A DNA stretch of 57,425 bases. Source: Thermotogae bacterium (GTDB lineage: Bacteria > Hydrothermota > Hydrothermia > LBFQ01). The DNA lies in the NCBI GenBank assembly GCA_013154295.1, contig JAADCS010000008.1, forward strand, positions 1 through 57,425, read 5' to 3'. Below are positions 51,299 to 57,425 of this stretch, one piece after another. Within the stretch, counting starts at the first letter, position 1. Each line of letters starts with the position of its first letter. Below the pieces are notes generated by a model. The model searched no databases. It was given only the letters and a program-made list of their open reading frames with translations, and was not told the DNA's origin. The position numbers and the translations under genes are program-made.

Positions 51299-52618
51299 CT
51301 AAGGGTAGTTAGAGGGATCCAACAGGTTGCTAAGGATCTCTTCCAATTTCATTGCCCTTGAGCCTTTAATGGCCACCACCTCCCCATCCCACCTTGGGAT
51401 GTACTCGACCACCTGGCCGTATTCCGAAGCCAACCATCCTTTCTTACCACAGCGTTTGGCTTCCTCGACCGTAATCCTAGCCCACCGACCGAAACCGATC
51501 ACCTCCGATATACCGTAACGGCATATTCTCTCCCCAGCCCATCTATGCCAGCGCTCGGATTCCTTGCCCAATTCCAACATATCCCCGAAAACCAGTAGGA
51601 TCCTTTTGCCCCTATAGAGGAGCGAGAGGGATCTCAACAGGCCCTCAACTGAAAGCGGGTTGGAGTTATAGGCGTCGTTTACTATGATCTTGTCTCTCCA
51701 ACGTATTCTTTCCATTCTCATCGGTTGACCTTTAAAATTCTTAAGGGCGTTTTGTACATCCTTGAGAGGAATTCCAAAAAGCAGTGAAAAGGAGGCTACG
51801 GCTAAAGCGTTCTCCCCGAAACCAACGTGGGGGTAGGGGACGAAGAAGTCAAATCCCCTAAACCGGAAGGAAACACCTTCCTTACTCAAAGTTAGGTCCT
51901 CCCCTTTAAAATGCGACTTCTCGGAAAAGCCGTACCTGTAGTGGGGAACTTCCGGGAATATGGGGGCGTCCTCCGGCACTAGGACGAAACCGTCGGTATA
52001 ACGAAGAGCCGAATACTCCTCCATCACGGCGTTGTACGTACTTCCCAGACCTTCAAGGTGTTCCGGCCCTAACTTCGTATAGACTACATGGTTCGGTCGC
52101 GCGAGCGAGGATAATTCCGAAATCTCGCCGAGCCTATTCGTTCCAAGTTCAAGGACCCATACATCCTCGTTCCCTTCGGTATTGAGAATGGTTAGGGCCA
52201 CACCTATCAGGTTGTTGTAGCTCTTGATTGGCCCCCTCACCCTATAGAACCCTCTTAGGACCTGGAGCATCATCTCCTTGGTGGTGGTCTTACCTACGGC
52301 TCCCAGAATCGCAATCACCTGACCTCCAAACTGGCTACGGGCGTAAGCCACCAACCTACGTAATGCATATCTGACGTCCTCCACCACCACACCCGCCGTC
52401 ATTCCTGGTACTACCCTACGAGCCAAGACACCTGCAGCCCCTTTTCTTACAGCATCTGCCACAAAAGTATGGCCATCGTGTCTATCACCTTTAAGAGCTA
52501 CAAAGAGTTGCCCCACCTTTACGGAGCGGCTATCGACAGTTACGCCGCGCACTTCCTTGTCTTCTCCTACCAGATAACCACCGGTTATGCGGGCGATTTC
52601 AGAAAGTTTAAAACGCAT
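51299..52618 (-). CDS. murF: UDP-N-acetylmuramoyl-tripeptide--D-alanyl-D-alanine ligase
   Basis: MurF adds D-Ala-D-Ala to the cell-wall precursor. The 439-residue ligase has the N-terminal UDP-binding domain (VDSRSVKVGQLFVALKGDRHDGHTFV), P-loop GAVGKTTTKEM, the central NNLIGVALTIL, NDAYNSNPLSV and the C-terminal domain. The ATG is 7 nt after a TAGAAT box, and the gene diverges from the 5'-nucleotidase gene. Confidence 0.94.
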   Translation of the reverse strand: MRFKLSEIARITGGYLVGEDKEVRGVTVDSRSVKVGQLFVALKGDRHDGHTFVADAVRKGAAGVLARRVVPGMTAGVVVEDVRYALRRLVAYARSQFGGQVIAILGAVGKTTTKEMMLQVLRGFYRVRGPIKSYNNLIGVALTILNTEGNEDVWVLELGTNRLGEISELSSLARPNHVVYTKLGPEHLEGLGSTYNAVMEEYSALRYTDGFVLVPEDAPIFPEVPHYRYGFSEKSHFKGEDLTLSKEGVSFRFRGFDFFVPYPHVGFGENALAVASFSLLFGIPLKDVQNALKNFKGQPMRMERIRWRDKIIVNDAYNSNPLSVEGLLRSLSLLYRGKRILLVFGDMLELGKESERWHRWAGERICRYGISEVIGFGRWARITVEEAKRCGKKGWLASEYGQVVEYIPRWDGEVVAIKGSRAMKLEEILSNLLDPSNYP

Positions 52619-52625
52619 ACCCTAA

Positions 52626-52631
52626 ATTCTA
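52626..52631 (-). promoter_or_regulatory. -10 element (TAGAAT) of murF
   Basis: TAGAAT ends 7 nt before the murF ATG. The divergent 5'-nucleotidase promoter lies about 95 bp away. Confidence 0.65.
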
Positions 52632-52724
52632 AGGTAAAAATGCTGTTACAACCTAACCTTGAACAACCTACGGGAGCAATGCAATGTATTGGCAAACTCC
52701 CAAAACCCCTTTCACATACGACCA

Positions 52725-52730
52725 TAAAAT
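52725..52730 (+). promoter_or_regulatory. -10 element (TAAAAT) of the 5'-nucleotidase gene
   Basis: TAAAAT ends 8 nt before the ATG at 52739, which also begins a clear signal peptide. This rejects the in-frame extension that starts inside murF. Confidence 0.65.
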
Positions 52731-52738
52731 CGGAATCT

Positions 52739-54445
52739 ATGAAAAAGGGTTTGGTTTTGCTTTGGATAATCCTGCCGATTTTTGCTTTCGCCGATACTCT
52801 GGCAATAATACACATAAACGATACCCATCACCATCTCTTTCCCCACGGAGAATGGAACGGTATATCGTCGGCAGCCCACAAGATAAGGGAGTTGAAGTCT
52901 TTCTATCCTAACAATCTGTTCTTTCATGCTGGCGATATTTTCGTGGGAGATTTTTCTTTTCCGTACGGTTTAGGACGGGCGGAGCTGCGCCTTTTGAGCC
53001 TCCTTTCACCGGACGCTATAACTTTGGGCAACCACGAGTTGGATATAACACCAGATAGTCTGTACTCGGTTTTAAACGATGTTGGAGGATTTACTACCTT
53101 CCTTTCGGCCAACTTGAGACCGGACACCATACCCCTAGCTTCTTTGGTTAGGCCCTATACCACCTTCAGCAGATCCGGTAGGTTGATATGCGTTTTAGGT
53201 TTGACTACAAACCAATTTAATTTGCTTAACCCAGCCCAAGATCCGGTACAGTTTGAAAACCCGGTCTACGTGGCTCAAATATACGAGGATACATTTGACC
53301 TTTTAGGGTGTGATCTACGGTTGATCCTATCCCATGCTGGTGTCCATATGGACAGTTCCATAGCTTCATCCACCCGTTCCTACGACCTTATCGTCTCTGG
53401 ACATACCCACGCCTGTTATGACGGGGCTGCCGCTATACCTAATGCCTCCGGCGATACCACCTATCTGGCAGAGGCCTGTGAACATTACAAGGCCGTGGGG
53501 CTGTGGTTGGTAGATATGGATAGCTTGAAGGTGATCGGTCACAGGCTCTTTAGGTTAAGTGATACGTCAGCTTTAGATCCGGAGTTCGTGGACTCGTTGA
53601 ACGTCCTTCAAGCTCGTATAGAGAGTCGTTATGGTCCAGTTTTCGACGACTCCGTGGCCTACGCGGTCCGTGAATTGACCAATGTACCTGACAGCTCCCA
53701 GTATCTGGATACACCCTTGGGTAACCTCATAACCGATGCTTTACGTTCCAAAGCCGCCAGTGATGTGGCCGTACTACCCTACTTCTATATTGCTGAACCT
53801 TTTACGGTAGGTCGAATCACCTCCAACGACGTTCTCATGGCTTTTCCTTATGGACTAAGTGAAACAGCTATCACAGGAACTAATATGTACCTTTTGAGAA
53901 TACATCTAACAGGAGCCGATTTTTACCGTCTCCTTTCAGTGGCCCAGGAGTTCGTGGGTAGCTCTCCCATCGTTCAGGTTTCGGGAATGGCATACCGATT
54001 TTCTCCCGATTCCAGCCCACCCCTTCTGCCGGAGGATATAACCATCGGCGGAGCTCCTCTGGATACTACGGCCGTTTACAGTGTTGCTGCCGATATGGGT
54101 ACTTTACATCTAGCCAGCCTTTTAGGAGTAACTCCCGTGATGGTTGAAACCACTTCTTACACTATGTTCGAAGCTATGCGAGAGTATTTCCGAGAGATGG
54201 GAGCTTTAAATCACACCTCCGAGGGACGCATAGCCTACAGAAATTCTTTGAACTTGGCCGAGCGAAGAGCGGTTGAGTCGGCGATTCGCGTTAGCGAACG
54301 CACCGTATCTTCCAACGAGCCTTTCAGTGTATATGATGCAACCGGAAGACTTCTGGCCCGTAACGTTTTCGTCTTTAGGACTCATAAGGTAGGGGTTTTC
54401 TTCGTCAAAAGGGGGAGGGAGGTTATCCGCATAATCTTGAGATGA
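52739..54445 (+). CDS. Secreted 5'-nucleotidase/2',3'-cyclic phosphodiesterase family protein with sorting-like domain
   Basis: The 568-residue protein begins with a signal peptide (MKKGLVLLWIILPIFAFA). The metallophosphatase domain has IIHINDTHHH, FHAGDIFVGDF, ITLGNHELD and SGHTHACYD. The 5'-nucleotidase C-terminal domain follows (about 300-490). The last 60 residues, with VYDATGRLLARN and GVFFVKRGREVIRIILR, resemble a type IX sorting domain, as in the subtilase. It likely hydrolyses nucleotides outside the cell for phosphate or nucleoside uptake. Confidence 0.9.
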   Translation: MKKGLVLLWIILPIFAFADTLAIIHINDTHHHLFPHGEWNGISSAAHKIRELKSFYPNNLFFHAGDIFVGDFSFPYGLGRAELRLLSLLSPDAITLGNHELDITPDSLYSVLNDVGGFTTFLSANLRPDTIPLASLVRPYTTFSRSGRLICVLGLTTNQFNLLNPAQDPVQFENPVYVAQIYEDTFDLLGCDLRLILSHAGVHMDSSIASSTRSYDLIVSGHTHACYDGAAAIPNASGDTTYLAEACEHYKAVGLWLVDMDSLKVIGHRLFRLSDTSALDPEFVDSLNVLQARIESRYGPVFDDSVAYAVRELTNVPDSSQYLDTPLGNLITDALRSKAASDVAVLPYFYIAEPFTVGRITSNDVLMAFPYGLSETAITGTNMYLLRIHLTGADFYRLLSVAQEFVGSSPIVQVSGMAYRFSPDSSPPLLPEDITIGGAPLDTTAVYSVAADMGTLHLASLLGVTPVMVETTSYTMFEAMREYFREMGALNHTSEGRIAYRNSLNLAERRAVESAIRVSERTVSSNEPFSVYDATGRLLARNVFVFRTHKVGVFFVKRGREVIRIILR

Positions 54446-54784
54446 GCGTTTTTCATCCATAGCGATGTGCTGGATCTTTTAATGCCAATTCTTTTGGTGA
54501 ATAAGATCGGGTGTGGTGTATTCGGCTATGCTGGGCGTGATAGGTCATACTCTCTTGCTCCATAAATATCCCTTTTGGGTAAGGCATTCCTTCCAAGAGG
54601 TATACACAAACGGGCCGAAGTTTTAAAGGCGGTAGGCGAACGGGGTGGTTTCACTTGGAGGCTATTTGGCCGCAGAGTGAAACCGATTCAGGTGCTACGA
54701 GCTGGTAGTAGTCGGAGAAGCCAACGAGAGAAAATAACGGCGACTCGAAAAGGAACGTCTCTAGTCGAACGAATTCAACTTAAC
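54446..54784. other. Convergent intergenic gap with second decayed repeat
   Basis: Between the 5'-nucleotidase and the SPFH gene, which converge, there is no intact gene. It contains the remnant described at 54575-54790 and the 39-bp repeat. No T-rich terminator hairpin is obvious at either gene end. Confidence 0.5.
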
Positions 54785-54790
54785 TTAAGC
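54575..54790 (+). pseudogene. Fragment resembling the C-terminus of an IS605-type TnpB protein
   Basis: A reading frame runs through GERGGFTWRLFGRRVKP, then LRAGSSRRSQREK and TRKGTSLVE, and on to the SPFH gene end. The GFTWRLFGRRVKP segment is identical to the remnant at 24968-25060. The basic AGSSRRSQ-type tail is reminiscent of TnpB C-termini. No zinc-finger or RuvC core precedes it, so it is not a functional gene; the family name is tentative. Confidence 0.4.
54647..54685 (+). repeat. Dispersed 39-bp repeat, copy 2
   Basis: Matches the minus strand of 25022-25060 at 38 of 39 positions, about 29.6 kb away in the opposite orientation. Inverted ends GGTTTCAC/GTGAAACC are retained. Confidence 0.8.
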
Positions 54791-55708
54791 TTCACCTTCC
54801 TTTTTTAGTAAATCTCCCGCCAAACCCAACGAAGAGGCCAGCTTGGAGAGTTCAACTGGGAAGAAGATCTTGGTAGCCTGGCCATCAGCCAGTTTCTTCA
54901 AGGCCTCAAAGTATTGGATGGTTATCACCTCGTGTGTGGGTTGGGTTTCTTTTATAGCGTTGAAGATGTAAAGAATACGATCTCTTTCCGCTTCGGCCAC
55001 CAAACGTATGGCTTTGGCCTTACCTTCCGCTTCCAGGATCTGGGCTTGTCTTTTACCTTCCGCCTGAAGAATCTGGGCCTGCTTTTGACCTTCCGCTTTC
55101 TTTATCTGCGACTCCTTGTAACCTTCGGCCTCAAGGATCATAGCTCTCTTTTCTCTTTCAGCCTTCATCTGCTTGTGCATGGCCTCCATTACGTCGCGAG
55201 GAGGGTCTATGCGTTTTAGCTCTACGCGAGTGACCTTAACCCCCCAACTGTCCGTCGCCTCGTCCAGGGTTATTCGGAGTTTGGAGTTTATGACCTCACG
55301 GCTCGTGAGAGTTTCGTCCAAGGTCAGCTCACCTATGATGTTTCGCAGGTTTGTCTGGGCGAGATTTATAACGGCCAGTTTGAAGTTCTGGACCTTATAG
55401 ACCACGTCCTCTGGTTTAACGACCTTGTAGTATATCACCCCATCGACCGTAACGACCACGTTGTCCTTGGTTATAACTTCCTGGGGGGGTACATCCACCA
55501 CCTGCTCTCTCATATCCACCTTTATGACCCTCTCTACTATGGGGATGACCAGGTGGAGACCGGAGTACAGGGTCTTACGGTACTTTCCGAAGCGCTCAAC
55601 TATAGCGGCCTCGTAGGGCCTAACTATAACAACCGCCTTGTATATGAAGATTATGAAGACCCATATAAGGGCGACGATAGCCAGAATGCCAATAGGTCCT
55701 CCTATCAT
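54785..55708 (-). CDS. SPFH/stomatin-family membrane protein (QmcA-like)
   Basis: The 307-residue protein has an N-terminal membrane segment ([22 protein letters not shown]), an SPFH domain ([19 protein letters not shown] through [14 protein letters not shown]) and a long coiled coil with repeated Glu/Gln/Ala/Lys units such as [18 protein letters not shown]. Such proteins form cage-like scaffolds at membrane microdomains and often pair with NfeD, as here. The ATG overlaps the nfeD stop and is preceded by AGGAGGGAG. Confidence 0.92.
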   Translation of the reverse strand: MIGGPIGILAIVALIWVFIIFIYKAVVIVRPYEAAIVERFGKYRKTLYSGLHLVIPIVERVIKVDMREQVVDVPPQEVITKDNVVVTVDGVIYYKVVKPEDVVYKVQNFKLAVINLAQTNLRNIIGELTLDETLTSREVINSKLRITLDEATDSWGVKVTRVELKRIDPPRDVMEAMHKQMKAEREKRAMILEAEGYKESQIKKAEGQKQAQILQAEGKRQAQILEAEGKAKAIRLVAEAERDRILYIFNAIKETQPTHEVITIQYFEALKKLADGQATKIFFPVELSKLASSLGLAGDLLKKEGEA

Positions 55709-56154
55709 GACTCCCTCCTTTTTGTTTTCTTTACTTTCAGCTTAGCTCCTAAGATTTCCACAACCTCAACTTCATCGCCAACTTTTAAAGGGTCGTCGCT
55801 TTCGGCTCTCCATTCCTCACCCTCTACCCGCACCACATAACCATAGGGATCCGCTTCTACGACCTTACCCACCTTTCCGATCAAACCTTGGGGGGTGAAG
55901 GCGGTAGGTGGAGGTCCTTCATCATCGCTTGAAAGTTTATAAGCTACGGCGATAATAGAAGTTACCACTAGTATGAAGATCACCGCTTGGATCGGCCACG
56001 GGACGCCAAAGTACGTCATAAAGGAGACCAAAACAAAGCCCACTCCTACGGCGAAAAACTCAAAGTTGGTGGGAAGACCCAACTCTGAAACTATGAAAGA
56101 GACCCCTACTATCAAAAAAACTATACTCCAAACTTGCTGGCTCCAATGTGGCAC
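55705..56154 (-). CDS. NfeD-like membrane protein
   Basis: A protein of about 149 residues with several membrane helices followed by a C-terminal OB-fold ([31 protein letters not shown]). It is the partner of the downstream SPFH gene. The start is taken as GTG at 56154 (before PHWSQQVW), 5 nt after a TAAAAT box. Longer in-frame reading would extend past the promoter and into the divergent lipoprotein gene, so it is rejected. Confidence 0.85.
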   Translation of the reverse strand: MPHWSQQVWSIVFLIVGVSFIVSELGLPTNFEFFAVGVGFVLVSFMTYFGVPWPIQAVIFILVVTSIIAVAYKLSSDDEGPPPTAFTPQGLIGKVGKVVEADPYGYVVRVEGEEWRAESDDPLKVGDEVEVVEILGAKLKVKKTKRRES

Positions 56155-56159
56155 GTTAT

Positions 56160-56165
56160 ATTTTA
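56160..56165 (-). promoter_or_regulatory. -10 element (TAAAAT) of the nfeD/SPFH unit
   Basis: TAAAAT ends 5 nt before the GTG at 56154. Confidence 0.5.
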
Positions 56166-56202
56166 AAGCGGTAATCTGATCATAGACCTCCTGCTTCCCC
56201 TG

Positions 56203-56208
56203 TATAAT
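56203..56208 (+). promoter_or_regulatory. -10 element (TATAAT) of the lipoprotein/membrane protein unit
   Basis: TATAAT ends 8 nt before the ATG at 56217, divergent from nfeD across 62 bp. Confidence 0.65.
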
Positions 56209-56216
56209 AATCGCCG

Positions 56217-56474
56217 ATGCGTAAGCTGGTGTCGATATTCCTTTTTGCAGTTTCATCGGTTGTGATCGCTGGATGTGTAACGAGTAAGGATGCTAAGGAG
56301 TTTGAGCGCCGCTTAAGCCGCCTTGAGCGGGAGGTAAATAGTTTGAGAAGGGAAGTTTCGGAGGCCAAGGGAGAGGTTTCGTCCGCTGTGGGTAAGGTTA
56401 AAGCTCTGGAGGAGAACTACAGGTTTCTACTTAACGAGTTGAAGCGGATAAAGGGAAAGCGCGGGAGGAAGTGA
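56217..56474 (+). CDS. Small coiled-coil lipoprotein
   Basis: An 85-residue protein with a lipoprotein signal (FAVSSVVIAGCVTS; Cys20) and a mature part that is almost entirely a heptad-like coiled coil (FERRLSRLEREVNSLRREVSEAK onwards), similar in style to Lpp or YbgF N-termini. It could anchor or space an envelope complex. It lies 1 bp from the downstream membrane protein and is probably co-translated with it. Confidence 0.75.
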   Translation: MRKLVSIFLFAVSSVVIAGCVTSKDAKEFERRLSRLEREVNSLRREVSEAKGEVSSAVGKVKALEENYRFLLNELKRIKGKRGRK

Positions 56475-56475
56475 T

Positions 56476-57195
56476 ATGCTTGAGATTATAGGGGTATGGA
56501 TCGCGGCGTTTCTAACGCTGGCTATCCTCTCCCTCATCGTTAAGGAGAATCCACTCTATCGTTTTGCCGAACACATCTTCGTCGGAGTTTCCGCTGGCTA
56601 CGGTGTAATGAACACGTTCAACCAAGCTATATGGCCCCAAATAGCTCAAGGTATAAGGGATAGTAAGTTCATCGTTATAAAAATCGGCACGTTCAACTTC
56701 ATGGGTCAAAAGGTTCCGTTTTTGACCGTAGGGCAGTTGGTCATTCTTATAGGTGTAATCTTGGGTATCATGATCTTGGCTAAGTTGGAGATCTTTAAGT
56801 ACGTAGCTCCCAATCTACGTTGGATCTCCCTCTATCCGTTGGCCGTTACCATAGGTATAGGTACAGGTATAGGTCTAACGGCCGCTTTTCAGGGTTTCAT
56901 ATTTCCCCAGGTGAAAGCCACTTTCCTCCCCCTTTGGACGTCAAACTTTATGGAGCCCGCAAGTCTCATGATGATACTATCCAACTGGGTTTTCTTGATA
57001 GGTGTTGTAACTACAATTTTATACTTTTTCTTCTCGGCCGAACAAAAAGGTATAATGAAACCTATAGTTAGCGTAGGTATCGTGTTCATTATGGTAGCCT
57101 TTGGGGCCTCTTTCGGCTATACTGTAATGGGGAGGATCTCTTTATTGTTGGGTCGCATTTACTTCCTTCTCCATAACTGGTTACAGCTGATTTAG
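56476..57195 (+). CDS. Multi-pass membrane protein of unknown function
   Basis: The 239-residue protein has about seven hydrophobic helices, with FAEHIFVGVSAGYGVMNTFNQAIW as a distinctive early block. I do not recognise a family. The ATG is 1 nt after the lipoprotein stop, with GGAGG upstream. The pairing with a coiled-coil lipoprotein suggests an envelope complex. Other ideas such as a transporter have no support. Confidence 0.7.
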   Translation: MLEIIGVWIAAFLTLAILSLIVKENPLYRFAEHIFVGVSAGYGVMNTFNQAIWPQIAQGIRDSKFIVIKIGTFNFMGQKVPFLTVGQLVILIGVILGIMILAKLEIFKYVAPNLRWISLYPLAVTIGIGTGIGLTAAFQGFIFPQVKATFLPLWTSNFMEPASLMMILSNWVFLIGVVTTILYFFFSAEQKGIMKPIVSVGIVFIMVAFGASFGYTVMGRISLLLGRIYFLLHNWLQLI

Positions 57196-57212
57196 AAATC
57201 GTATTGGTCAAT

Positions 57213-57425
57213 TTACAAGAGTACGGGAGAGATGGATTTTGATAAACAGGAGTTGTGGATAAAATTCAACGTTTCAATATTTTTCTTATCTGGCGTCCCT
57301 TCTTGATGAAGAAAATTGATGAAGAAAACGCCTTCACGTATCTCCGAAGCATTTACCCTTCTGCCTGCAGCATCGTATATAACGATCTCTCCATCATCGC
57401 CTCTACTTATAATTTCCTCATCAAC
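57213..57425 (-). pseudogene. 3' end of a secreted-protein gene with sorting-like domain, frameshifted (partial)
   Basis: The last 70 codons of a gene that enters from the right edge. It reads IVIYDAAGRRVNASEIREGVFFIN, which is the start of a type IX-like sorting domain as in the two enzymes above. A 13-bp tandem duplication at 57303-57328 then shifts the frame, giving an unrelated tail to a TAA at 57213. Removing one copy restores GVFFIKKGRQIRKILKR and a TGA at 57266, the expected ending. The function of the upstream part is not visible. Confidence 0.7.
57303..57328 (-). repeat. 13-bp perfect tandem duplication
   Basis: Plus strand TTGATGAAGAAAA occurs twice in direct succession (57303-57315 and 57316-57328). 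Since 13 is not a multiple of three, it changes the reading frame of the overlapping gene end. Confidence 0.9.

Noticed and set aside
52469-52738. In-frame extension of the 5'-nucleotidase gene about 90 codons upstream
   Set aside because: It lies antisense to murF and precedes both a clear signal peptide and the TAAAAT box at 52725; the real start is 52739.
1-57425. CRISPR arrays, rRNA genes, prophage or complete insertion sequences
   Set aside because: No regularly spaced repeats, rRNA blocks, integrase, transposase or phage structural genes were seen; the only repeats are the 39-bp pair and the 13-bp duplication.

Overview
The window reads as a chromosomal core segment of a thermophilic, Gram-negative (diderm) bacterium. 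Outer-membrane traits are KdsB (CMP-KDO synthesis), an OmpA-type protein, a PorQ-like beta-barrel and lipoproteins. Two secreted enzymes and a truncated gene at the right edge carry C-terminal modules resembling type IX secretion sorting domains. A bacterial geranylgeranylglyceryl-phosphate synthase homologue and the sorting-like domains point to the FCB superphylum or a neighbouring candidate phylum (WOR-3 or Hydrothermae-like). That placement is inference; there is no 16S rRNA gene here. Proteins are rich in Lys/Glu/Arg/Ile/Val, as in thermophiles.

Layout. 1-3.9 kb: end of urocanate hydratase, murG, a secreted subtilase, an Rrf2 regulator behind tRNA-Cys. 4-10.6 kb (+): rseP, nuoN, GGGP synthase, trxB, trpS, a GT2 glycosyltransferase. 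10.6-23.3 kb (-): nuoA, then the large unit tRNA-Trp-rpmG-secE-nusG-rplK-rplA-rplJ-rplL-rpoB-rpoC with a strong terminator. 23.4-25.9 kb: yidD, a ClpP-like membrane serine protease, a ZIP transporter, and a decayed repeat between the last two. 25.9-30.3 kb: ispG, gltX, a GlmL/MutL-family ATPase. 30.3-46.2 kb (-): HD hydrolase, threonine dehydrogenase, M42 peptidase, membrane glycosyltransferase, carbamate kinase, beta-barrel, ribH, OmpA, tRNA-Lys, GT4, lipoprotein, PF04392-like protein, phosphotransacylase, HprK-like protein, FAH hydrolase, alpha/beta hydrolase, kdsB, BadF-type kinase, Cu/Zn SOD. 46.2-57.4 kb: lysS, cytochrome c, lipoprotein, nuoE, pyrG, murF, secreted 5'-nucleotidase, a second decayed repeat, SPFH/NfeD pair, lipoprotein plus membrane protein, and the broken end of a secreted-protein gene.

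The most striking feature is how genes start. About 28 genes that begin a transcription unit have a TANAAT hexamer ending only 5-10 nt before the start codon, which predicts leaderless or nearly leaderless mRNAs. Genes inside operons instead have normal Shine-Dalgarno sequences. In nine of about nineteen same-strand junctions where a new unit starts, the UAA/UAG stop codon of the upstream gene lies inside the -10 hexamer of the next unit. All three tRNA genes lack an encoded CCA and are followed 2-5 nt after the discriminator base by a start codon (rpmG, ompA, rrf2), so tRNA 3'-end processing would itself create a leaderless mRNA. Together these suggest an extremely compact, punctuation-like expression architecture; I regard this as the main candidate for something undescribed.

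Other points of note: two dispersed copies of a 39-bp repeat (38/39 identical) in convergent intergenic gaps, probably TnpB C-terminal remnants; a 13-bp tandem duplication that frameshifts a sorting-like domain; scattered complex I genes; insertions in NusG and TrpS; and orphan GlmL and HprK-like proteins.
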